A stretch of 13,028 nucleotides of DNA, taken from assembly GCA_003510825.1 (NCBI GenBank), contig DOKO01000119.1, positions 1-13,028 of the forward strand. Direction: 5' to 3'. Below, in pieces: positions 6,552-12,074 of this stretch. Below the pieces are notes generated by a model, which saw only the letters and a list, made by a program, of their open reading frames with translations, was not told where the DNA came from and ran no database searches. The translations under genes and the position numbers were made by a program. This DNA is from Stenotrophomonas sp. GTDB lineage: Bacteria; Pseudomonadota; Gammaproteobacteria; Xanthomonadales; Xanthomonadaceae. Each line of letters opens with the position of its first letter. Positions within the stretch are counted from its first letter, which is position 1.

Positions 6552-7844
6552 TCAGCGCTTCAGCGACACGAACGCGTCACGACCGGCGTAACGCGCGCTG
6601 GCGCCGAGGGCTTCCTCGATGCGCAGCAGCTGGTTGTACTTGGCCACGCGATCGCTGCGGCACAGCGAGCCGGTCTTGATCTGGGTGGCGGTGGTGGCCA
6701 CCGAGATGTCGGCGATGGTGGTGTCTTCGGTTTCGCCCGAACGGTGCGAGACCACGGCGGCGTAGCCGGCGCGGTCGGCCATGGCGATCGCTTCCAGGGT
6801 TTCGCTCAGGGTGCCGATCTGGTTGACCTTGATCAGGATCGCGTTGGCGGTGCCCGAATCGATGCCTTCCTGGAAGATCTTCGGGTTGGTGACGAACAGA
6901 TCGTCGCCCACCAGCTGCACCTTCTTGCCGATGCGGTCGGTCAGCAGCTTCCAGCCGGCCCAGTCGTTCTCGGCCAGGCCGTCTTCGATCGTGATGATCG
7001 GGTACTGCGCGGCCCAGTCGGCGAGGAAGTCGACGAACTGCTCGGAGGTCAGGCGCTTGTTCTCGCCGACCAGGTTGTACTTGCCGTTCTCGAAGAACTC
7101 GCTGGAGGCGACGTCCAGGCCCAGCAGCACGTCTTCACCGGCGGTGTAGCCGGCCTTGCCGATGGCTTCGAGGATGGTGTCCAGCGCTTCGACGTTGCTG
7201 CGGAAGTCCGGCGCGAAGCCGCCTTCGTCGCCCACGGCGGTGCTCAGGCCGTGGCTCTTCAGCACGGACTTCAGCGAATGGAAGATTTCGGTGCCGGCGC
7301 GCAGGGCTTCGGAGAACGAGGTGAAGCCCACCGGCAGCACCATGAATTCCTGGAAGTCGACGTTGTTGTCGGCGTGGGCGCCGCCGTTGATGATGTTCAT
7401 CATCGGCACCGGCAGCGACGGGGTCGCACCGGTCTTGGCGGCCAGGTACTGCCACAGGGCCTGCTTGCTGGAAGCGGCGGCGGCATGTGCGGCGGCCATC
7501 GACACGGCCAGCAGCGCGTTGGCGCCCAGGCGGCCCTTGTTCTCGGTGCCGTCCAGATCGATCAGGCGACGATCCAGGCCGGCCTGGTCGACGGCTTCGA
7601 AGCCCTTCAGTGCGTTGGCAATGGCGCCGTTGACGTTCTCGACGGCCTTGCGCACGCCCTTGCCCAGGTAACGGGTCTTGTCGCCGTCACGCAGCTCGAC
7701 CGCTTCCTTGGTGCCGGTCGAGGCGCCGGAGGGAACCGCGGCGCGACCGAACGAACCGTCCTCCAGGATGACTTCGGCTTCCAGCGTGGGGTTGCCACGG
7801 CTGTCGAGGATTTCACGGGCGTGGATGCTGCGGATCGTACTCAT
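6552..7844 (-). CDS. eno: Enolase
   Basis: The protein has 430 residues, full length. It interconverts 2-phosphoglycerate and phosphoenolpyruvate in glycolysis; in many proteobacteria it is also part of the RNA degradosome. All key residues are present: SGASTG (39-44) in the mobile loop, catalytic Glu207 in VGDEGGFAP, Mg ligands Asp244 (LGLD), Glu287 (IEDGL) and Asp314 (GDDLF), catalytic Lys339 in the signature ILIKVNQIGTL, and SHRSGETED. The ATG at 7844 fits the family N-terminus MSTIRSIHAREILDSRGNPT. The Shine-Dalgarno match is weak (an AGG about 16 bases upstream). A well-formed promoter lies 58-86 bases upstream. A 629-codon open frame on the opposite strand is a shadow of the codon bias. 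Confidence 0.98.
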   Translation of the reverse strand: MSTIRSIHAREILDSRGNPTLEAEVILEDGSFGRAAVPSGASTGTKEAVELRDGDKTRYLGKGVRKAVENVNGAIANALKGFEAVDQAGLDRRLIDLDGTENKGRLGANALLAVSMAAAHAAAASSKQALWQYLAAKTGATPSLPVPMMNIINGGAHADNNVDFQEFMVLPVGFTSFSEALRAGTEIFHSLKSVLKSHGLSTAVGDEGGFAPDFRSNVEALDTILEAIGKAGYTAGEDVLLGLDVASSEFFENGKYNLVGENKRLTSEQFVDFLADWAAQYPIITIEDGLAENDWAGWKLLTDRIGKKVQLVGDDLFVTNPKIFQEGIDSGTANAILIKVNQIGTLSETLEAIAMADRAGYAAVVSHRSGETEDTTIADISVATTATQIKTGSLCRSDRVAKYNQLLRIEEALGASARYAGRDAFVSLKR

Positions 7845-7901
7845 GAGCGGACCGGTTACCTGTCTGGAGGAGGGAATGCGACAAATGTGAAATGCCGCGT
7901 G

Positions 7902-7930
7902 ATTATCCCCGGCTGCCCGCCGCTTGCCAA
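7902..7930 (-). promoter_or_regulatory. Sigma-70-type promoter for eno
   Basis: On the minus strand a TTGGCA -35 (7925-7930) and a GATAAT -10 (7902-7907) are separated by exactly 17 bases (7908-7924), leaving a leader of about 50 bases before the eno ATG. The promoter overlaps the last codons and TAA stop of the upstream membrane-protein gene. It would let eno-ftsB-ispD-ispF-truD be expressed independently of pyrG-kdsA. Confidence 0.7.
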
Positions 7931-8298
7931 ATGGTGTCGTCGGCCACGACCGGATCGGCCCCCTGCACCAGCAGCGGCACCGCGATCAGCAGGCCGAGCA
8001 GCGCCAGCAGCAACGCCGCCACCGCAGCCATGCCACGGCCACGCTGCGTGCGCCAGGCCAGTACCGAGGCCACGCCACTGCCGAGTGCGGACAGCGCCAG
8101 CACGACCATCGCCAGCATCAGGATCCACTGCTTCGAGGCCAGCGCGTGGTTGCCGTCGCCCGGCATGCCGATCGCAGACAGGAAGACCATGAGCCCGGCG
8201 CCCAGGGCGGCCCAGGCGAGCACGGCAAGACCCAGCGCGCAGACGCCCCAGGGCCAGGGTCGGCGCGGCAGGCGCGCGGAAGAGGTCGGGCTGGTCAT
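7903..8298 (-). CDS. Small membrane protein, second of a tandem paralogous pair
   Basis: I do not recognise this 131-residue protein. It has three predicted membrane spans at about 16-41, 58-81 and 89-112, a short basic N-terminus (RLPRRPWPWG), a loop with MPGDG (45-49) between spans one and two, and a basic turn VLAWRTQRGRG (79-89) between spans two and three. The same layout and motifs recur in the gene just upstream (8345-8701), so the two are tandem duplicates that have diverged. I chose the ATG at 8298; no Shine-Dalgarno is visible, and in-frame GTGs at 8325 and 8334 are alternatives. It ends with TAA 58 bases before eno. No catalytic motif is apparent. Confidence 0.7.
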   Translation of the reverse strand: MTSPTSSARLPRRPWPWGVCALGLAVLAWAALGAGLMVFLSAIGMPGDGNHALASKQWILMLAMVVLALSALGSGVASVLAWRTQRGRGMAAVAALLLALLGLLIAVPLLVQGADPVVADDTIWQAAGSRG

Positions 8299-8344
8299 CT
8301 GAATGGGTACCGCATGAATGGGCACAGGGGCCACGGACGAAACA

Positions 8345-8701
8345 TCACAGCTGGGCAAGCAGCATCCACGCCAGCAGGATGGAAGGCGCGACGAGCACCA
8401 CCGCGGCCAGCGCAGCGGCGACGCGCGCGCGTTGCAGCCGCCAGCCCAGCACCGTGCTCGCGGTACTGGCCGCATACATCACGGCAGCCGCGCAGAAGGA
8501 CACCTTGAACATCGTGGCCTGCCAGTGCGGGGCCGCACCATCGCCAGGCATGCGCATGCCGGCAGCACCCAGCAGCACGGCGTAGCCGAATGCCGCCCAG
8601 GTGAGCAGGCCCAGCGCCAGCGCCACCCAGCCCCACGGCCAGCTGCGCCAATGCCGCCGGCGACGCTGGGCTTCCAGCGCCGCCCACGGGTCAAGACTCA
8701 C
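8345..8701 (-). CDS. Small membrane protein, first of a tandem paralogous pair
   Basis: This 118-residue protein is not recognised. Its N-terminal cytoplasmic part is basic (AQRRRRHWRSWPWG), followed by three likely membrane spans at about 24-47, 64-86 and 92-115, an MPGDG motif at 51-55 and VLGWRLQRARV at 84-94. The start is best placed at the GTG at 8701, which overlaps the kdsA stop (GTGA) and gives a compact protein aligning with its downstream paralogue. A longer frame from 8788 would sit inside kdsA. Overlap with kdsA suggests coupled translation. The gap to the second copy is 46 bases. A role in the membrane is likely, but nothing indicates which. Confidence 0.7.
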   Translation of the reverse strand: MSLDPWAALEAQRRRRHWRSWPWGWVALALGLLTWAAFGYAVLLGAAGMRMPGDGAAPHWQATMFKVSFCAAAVMYAASTASTVLGWRLQRARVAAALAAVVLVAPSILLAWMLLAQL

Positions 8702-9528
8702 GCGAAGCGCGAGAAACCGTGCTTCTTGGTCACCGCGTCGAGTTCCATCAGGGTCTCGAGCAGGGCTTCCATCTGGTCCAGCGGCCACGCATTGGGGCCA
8801 TCGGACAATGCCTTGGACGGATCCGGATGGGTCTCGGCGAACAGGCCGGAGATGCCCACTGCCACCGCCGCACGCGCCAGCACCGGCACGTGTTCGCGCT
8901 GGCCACCGGAACTGGTGCCCTGCCCGCCCGGCAGCTGCACCGAATGGGTGGCATCGAACACCACCGGGCAGCCGGTGTCACGCATCACTGCCAGCGAACG
9001 CATGTCGCTGACCAGGTTGTTGTAGCCGAAGCTGGCGCCACGCTCGCAGACCATGATCTGCTCGTTGCCGGTGGACTTGGCCTTCTCGACGACCGGCTTC
9101 ATGTCCCACGGCGCCAGGAACTGGCCCTTCTTGATGTTGACCGGCTTGCCGGCCGCGCACACCTTGCGGATGAAATCGGTCTGGCGGACCAGGAACGCCG
9201 GGGTCTGCAGCACGTCCACCACCGAGGCCACTTCGTCCATCGGGGTGTATTCGTGCACGTCGGTCAGCACCGGCACGCCGATTTGCTTCTTCACTTCGGC
9301 CAGCACCTTCAGGCCTTCTTCCATGCCCGGGCCACGGAAGGCGGTGCCCGAAGTACGGTTGGCCTTGTCGAAGCTCGACTTGAAGATGAAGTTGACGCCG
9401 AGGCGATCGGTGATCTCCTTCAGCTTGCCGGCGGTATCGAGCTGCAGCTGCATCGACTCGATCACGCAGGGGCCGGCGATCAGGAACAGGGGCTGGTCCA
9501 GCCCGACCTCGAATCCACACAGTTTCAT
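8698..9528 (-). CDS. kdsA: 3-deoxy-8-phosphooctulonate synthase (KDO-8-phosphate synthase)
   Basis: The protein has 276 residues, full length. It condenses phosphoenolpyruvate with arabinose 5-phosphate to KDO-8-phosphate, the precursor of the inner sugar of lipopolysaccharide. Conserved blocks are IAGPCVIES (17-25), FKSSFDKANRTS (49-60), GVPVLTDVHE (84-93), INIKKGQF-like NIKKGQFLAP (131-140), CERGASFGYNNL (161-172) and FDATHSVQLPGG (191-202). Cys21, His195, Glu232 and Asp243 occupy the four metal-ligand positions of the metal-dependent class (Aquifex type). The E. coli enzyme has Asn in place of the Cys, so I infer metal dependence here. AAGGAAA precedes the ATG. It lies 88 bases after pyrG. 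Confidence 0.97.
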   Translation of the reverse strand: MKLCGFEVGLDQPLFLIAGPCVIESMQLQLDTAGKLKEITDRLGVNFIFKSSFDKANRTSGTAFRGPGMEEGLKVLAEVKKQIGVPVLTDVHEYTPMDEVASVVDVLQTPAFLVRQTDFIRKVCAAGKPVNIKKGQFLAPWDMKPVVEKAKSTGNEQIMVCERGASFGYNNLVSDMRSLAVMRDTGCPVVFDATHSVQLPGGQGTSSGGQREHVPVLARAAVAVGISGLFAETHPDPSKALSDGPNAWPLDQMEALLETLMELDAVTKKHGFSRFA

Positions 9529-9549
9529 GGCGTTTCCTTGTTGTCCGCT

Positions 9550-9607
9550 ACGCCGGCAGGACCGGCGTGCTGGGGTTGAAGCATGCAGGATGGGGGCCGA
9601 AGCCCCC
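9550..9607 (-). other. Two hairpins in the pyrG-kdsA spacer
   Basis: On the minus strand the transcript leaving pyrG first meets GGGGGC-TTCG-GCCCCC (9607-9592), a six-pair stem with a stable TTCG tetraloop. ACGCCGG and CCGGCGT follow around five bases (9568-9550). Neither is followed by a T-run, so full termination is unlikely. They may reduce readthrough into kdsA or stabilise the pyrG 3' end after processing. Confidence 0.45.
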
Positions 9608-9616
9608 CTTCACAAG

Positions 9617-11281
9617 TCAGGCGCGGGCTTCGGCCAGCAGTGCGCCGCCAGCCTTGCGCTCACGCGCGGCACGGATGAAACCGATGAACAGCGGGTGGCC
9701 ATCGCGCGGCGTGGACAGGAACTCCGGATGCGCCTGGCAGGCCAGGAACCACGGGTGCGCGTCACGCGGCAGCTCGACCACTTCCACCAGGGTGTCGTCC
9801 ATCGACTTGCCCGAGATCACCAGGCCGGCATCTTCCAGCTGGGTGCGGTAGCGGTTGTTGAACTCGTAGCGGTGGCGGTGACGCTCGGAGACCACGTCCT
9901 TGCCGTACAGCTCGCGGGCCAGGGTGCCCGGCTTCAGGCGCTGCTCCTGCAGGCCCAGGCGCATGGTGCCGCCGAGGTCGCTCTTGTCGTCACGCTTCTC
10001 GACATCGCCGGTGGCGGTGCGCCATTCGGTGATCAGGCCGATCACCGGGTCCGGCGACTGGCGGTCGTTCTCGGTGCTGTTGGCGTTTTCCAGGCCCAGC
10101 ACGTGGCGCGCGTAGTCGACCACGGCCGCCTGCATGCCGTAGCAGATGCCGAAGTACGGCACGCTGTTCTGGCGGGCGAACTGCGAGGTCAGCACCTTGC
10201 CTTCGAAACCACGGTCACCGAAGCCGCCCGGCACCAGGATGCCGTCGACGTCGGCCAGCGCGGCCATGTCGGTGCCTTCCAGGTCCTGCGCTTCCAGCCA
10301 CTTCAGGTTGACCTTGGTGCGCTGGCGCAGGCCGCCGTGCTTGAGGGCTTCGCCGACCGACTTGTAGGCGTCCTGGTGGTCGACGTACTTGCCGACCACG
10401 GCGATGGTCACTTCATCCAGCGGGTGCAGGGTCGCGTCGACCGCGTCCTCCCACATCGACAGGTCGACCGGGCCGACCTTGTCGGCCAGCTTCAGCTGGT
10501 TGACCACGATCTCGTCCAGGCCCTGCGCGTGCAGGCCCGACGGAATGCGGTACAGCACGTCGACGTCCGGCACGCTGATGACGGCGCGCTCGGAGACGTT
10601 GGTGAACTGGGCGATCTTGCGGCGCTCCGAATCCGGCACGGCCTGCTCGGAACGGCACAGGAGCACGTCCGGCTGGATGCCGATCGAGCGCAGTTCCTTC
10701 ACCGAGTGCTGGGTCGGCTTGGTCTTCAGCTCACCGGCGGCGCCGATGTAGGGCACCAGGGTGAGGTGCATGAACAGCGCCTTCTCCGGGCCGCGCTCGG
10801 TGCGCACCTGGCGGATCGCTTCCAGGAACGGCAGCGACTCGATGTCACCGACGGTGCCGCCGATCTCGACCAGGGCCACGTCGTAGCCTTCGGTGGCCTC
10901 GTCGATGCAGCGGCGGATTTCATCGGTGATGTGCGGGATGACCTGCACGGTCGCGCCCAGGTAGTCGCCGCGGCGCTCCTTGCGGATGACGTTCTCGTAG
11001 ATGCGGCCGGTGGTGACCGAGTTCTTGCGGCTCAGGCGGGTACGCACGAAGCGCTCGTAGTGGCCCAGGTCGAGGTCGGTCTCGGCGCCATCGTCGGTGA
11101 CGTAGACCTCACCGTGCTGGAACGGGCTCATGGTGCCCGGGTCGACGTTGATGTACGGGTCGAGCTTCATCATCGTGACCTTCAGGCCACGCGCTTCGAG
11201 GATGGCGGCCCGTGACGCAGCGGCAATACCTTTGCCGAGCGAGGACACCACGCCGCCGGTTACGAAAATCAAGGGAGTCAT
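9617..11281 (-). CDS. pyrG: CTP synthase (glutamine-hydrolysing)
   Basis: The protein has 554 residues (E. coli: 545). It aminates UTP to CTP using ATP and glutamine. The N-terminal synthetase domain begins FVTGGVVSSLGKG (6-18, P-loop Lys17), then KLDPYINVDPGTMSPFQHGEV and EIGGTVGDIES. The C-terminal class I glutamine amidotransferase domain has GICYGMQ with nucleophile Cys380, His518 and Glu520 (QAHPEF), and the lid DRQSPDPVIGLI. Residue 24 is Arg (AAASRAAILEARG), where I recall Leu in E. coli and Xanthomonas; see findings. I chose the ATG at 11281 on family homology. An ATG four codons earlier (11293) is possible, and the frame happens to stay open to 11602. The only Shine-Dalgarno match, AGGA, is 11 bases from the ATG. 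An 85-codon upstream frame overlaps this start (ATGA). Confidence 0.97.
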   Translation of the reverse strand: MTPLIFVTGGVVSSLGKGIAAASRAAILEARGLKVTMMKLDPYINVDPGTMSPFQHGEVYVTDDGAETDLDLGHYERFVRTRLSRKNSVTTGRIYENVIRKERRGDYLGATVQVIPHITDEIRRCIDEATEGYDVALVEIGGTVGDIESLPFLEAIRQVRTERGPEKALFMHLTLVPYIGAAGELKTKPTQHSVKELRSIGIQPDVLLCRSEQAVPDSERRKIAQFTNVSERAVISVPDVDVLYRIPSGLHAQGLDEIVVNQLKLADKVGPVDLSMWEDAVDATLHPLDEVTIAVVGKYVDHQDAYKSVGEALKHGGLRQRTKVNLKWLEAQDLEGTDMAALADVDGILVPGGFGDRGFEGKVLTSQFARQNSVPYFGICYGMQAAVVDYARHVLGLENANSTENDRQSPDPVIGLITEWRTATGDVEKRDDKSDLGGTMRLGLQEQRLKPGTLARELYGKDVVSERHRHRYEFNNRYRTQLEDAGLVISGKSMDDTLVEVVELPRDAHPWFLACQAHPEFLSTPRDGHPLFIGFIRAARERKAGGALLAEARA

Positions 11282-11535
11282 GGCTGCAAGCATCCTGTCT
11301 GGAAATGGAAAACGGCAGCGCCACGCCTGCCCGAGGGGCGGGCGTGGAGCAGAAAGGGGGTTTTCCGGTTCGCTGGGGCAGCGAGGGAGGTGCGGGACCG
11401 GTCGGCGGCAGGCGCCGGACGGGGACCATCGTGCGAGGTCGGGGCGGCCGTGCCGGTCAATTCGACCGTCACCTGCGACCCGCATTGCTGGAGGCCACGC
11501 ATGGCCGGTCCAGCCCATTCGCAAATGGTGGACAC
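11278..11535 (-). other. Possible leader open frame overlapping the pyrG start
   Basis: An 85-codon frame starts at a GTG (11535) that has GGGAG six bases upstream (11542-11546), and ends with a TGA overlapping the pyrG ATG (ATGA). The start lies about 15 bases downstream of the likely transcription start. The spacing and overlap are what a translationally coupled leader would show. However, the encoded sequence (Pro/Arg/Ala-rich, two early Cys) resembles no family I know. Long chance frames are common at this GC content, and the pyrG frame itself is also open here. I treat it as a candidate only. Confidence 0.25.
11321..11347 (-). other. Hairpin in the pyrG leader close to the start codon
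   Basis: On the minus strand CCACGCC (11347-11341) pairs with GGCGTGG (11327-11321), and an inner GCCC/GGGC pairing extends the stem. CGCTGCCGTTTTCC follows. The weak T-run makes it at best an attenuator-like structure. It lies about 40 bases before the pyrG ATG, inside the leader open frame. Any role in regulating pyrG is inference. Confidence 0.3.
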
Positions 11536-11556
11536 GCACTACTCCCGGAAAGCCAT

Positions 11557-11585
11557 AGTTTACAGATAGATGGCCGCCAACCCAA
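11557..11585 (-). promoter_or_regulatory. Sigma-70-type promoter for pyrG
   Basis: On the minus strand a TTGGGT -35 (11580-11585) and a TAAACT -10 (11557-11562) are 17 bases apart. This puts the transcription start near 11550 and leaves an unusually long leader of about 270 bases before the pyrG ATG. It lies just after the terminator of the upstream exported-protein gene, so pyrG begins a new transcription unit. The gene-free stretch 11282-11679 thus holds this promoter, the leader with its open frame and hairpin, and the terminator at 11606-11636. Confidence 0.6.
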
Positions 11586-11605
11586 GGGGCAGATGGCGTC
11601 ACTAC

Positions 11606-11636
11606 TAAAAGAAAACGCCCCGCACTGCGGGGCGTT
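11606..11636 (-). terminator. Rho-independent terminator of the small exported-protein gene
   Basis: On the minus strand a perfect ten-pair stem AACGCCCCGC/GCGGGGCGTT (11636-11627 with 11623-11614) closes a three-base loop and is followed directly by a T-rich tract (TTTTCTTTTA). It lies about 45 bases after the stop of the gene at 11680-11916. It is the clearest intrinsic terminator in the window. Confidence 0.9.
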
Positions 11637-11679
11637 CGGGGGCCAGAGCCTTGCGGCAGAAGCCTCGGCGGCGGGCGCC

Positions 11680-11916
11680 TTACTTCTTCTTCCGCGCCTC
11701 TTCCTCTTCTTCCTGCTGCGGGACCGGCTGGCCCTTGGCCTTCATTTCAGCATTGGCCTGGGCGCGGCGCTTGGCCTTGGCGTCCGCCTCGGACTGCGCG
11801 GCCTTGTCCGCCTGGTCACCCTGCTGCGGGGCCGACGGGCCTGCGTTCTGCGCCATCACCAGCGGTACTGCAACGGCGGCAGCGGCCAGGATCGCAATGG
11901 TCAGCAACTTCTTCAT
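11680..11916 (-). CDS. Small exported charged protein, unknown function
   Basis: The product has 78 residues. It starts with a Sec-type signal peptide (MKKLLTIAILAAAAV and on to a likely cleavage after Ala22, MA|QN), leaving a mature part of about 56 residues without Cys or hydrophobic core. The mature part is rich in Ala, Gln, Lys and Glu, with a middle predicted to be helical (ADAKAKRRAQANAEMKAK) and a striking end QQEEEEEARKKK: five Glu then a basic tail. It is probably a small periplasmic or secreted protein; I do not recognise the family. The start is secure: AGGAGG lies five to six bases upstream (11921-11926). The gene has its own promoter-like -10 and a strong terminator, so it looks like a single-gene unit divergent from parE. 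Confidence 0.8.
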   Translation of the reverse strand: MKKLLTIAILAAAAVAVPLVMAQNAGPSAPQQGDQADKAAQSEADAKAKRRAQANAEMKAKGQPVPQQEEEEEARKKK

Positions 11917-11978
11917 GGAGTCCTCCTCGCGTATGGCTTGGACATGGGGGCGCCGGCGTTCAGATTCCAGCGACTGTC

Positions 11979-11984
11979 ATTTTA
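11979..11984 (-). promoter_or_regulatory. Likely -10 element for the small exported-protein gene
   Basis: TAAAAT on the minus strand (11984-11979), one base from the consensus, lies 62 bases upstream of the ATG at 11916. No good -35 is found at 16-18 bases upstream, where the sequence is G-rich, so the full promoter may need an activator or an alternative sigma factor. I could not place a parE promoter on the plus strand in 11985-12074. Confidence 0.4.
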
Positions 11985-12074
11985 CCCCCTCCCCGGCGCC
12001 GAGGCTGAACCGCAGGCGTGCAAAATTCCCGCCCACGCCGCACACTTGCGCGTCGCTCCGCGCTTTGAAGATAG

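Noticed and set aside
6303..8192. 629-codon open frame on the plus strand antisense to ftsB and eno
   Set aside because: It exactly shadows the high-GC third positions of eno, has the low-complexity Val/Gly/Gln/Arg composition of antisense frames, and resembles no protein family.
9053..11215. 720-codon open frame on the plus strand antisense to kdsA and pyrG
   Set aside because: It is a codon-bias shadow of two clearly identified genes; its Val/Gln/Ala/His/Asp-rich sequence is the typical reverse complement of GC-rich coding DNA, with no start signal.
11282..11602. N-terminal extension of PyrG by up to 107 residues
   Set aside because: The frame is open but the extension is unlike any CTP synthase, and homology begins exactly at MTPLIFVTGG.
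12042..12074. parE promoter TTGCGC-16-AAGATA just before the ATG
   Set aside because: The -10 would touch the start codon and place transcription start within the gene; not credible without leaderless evidence.
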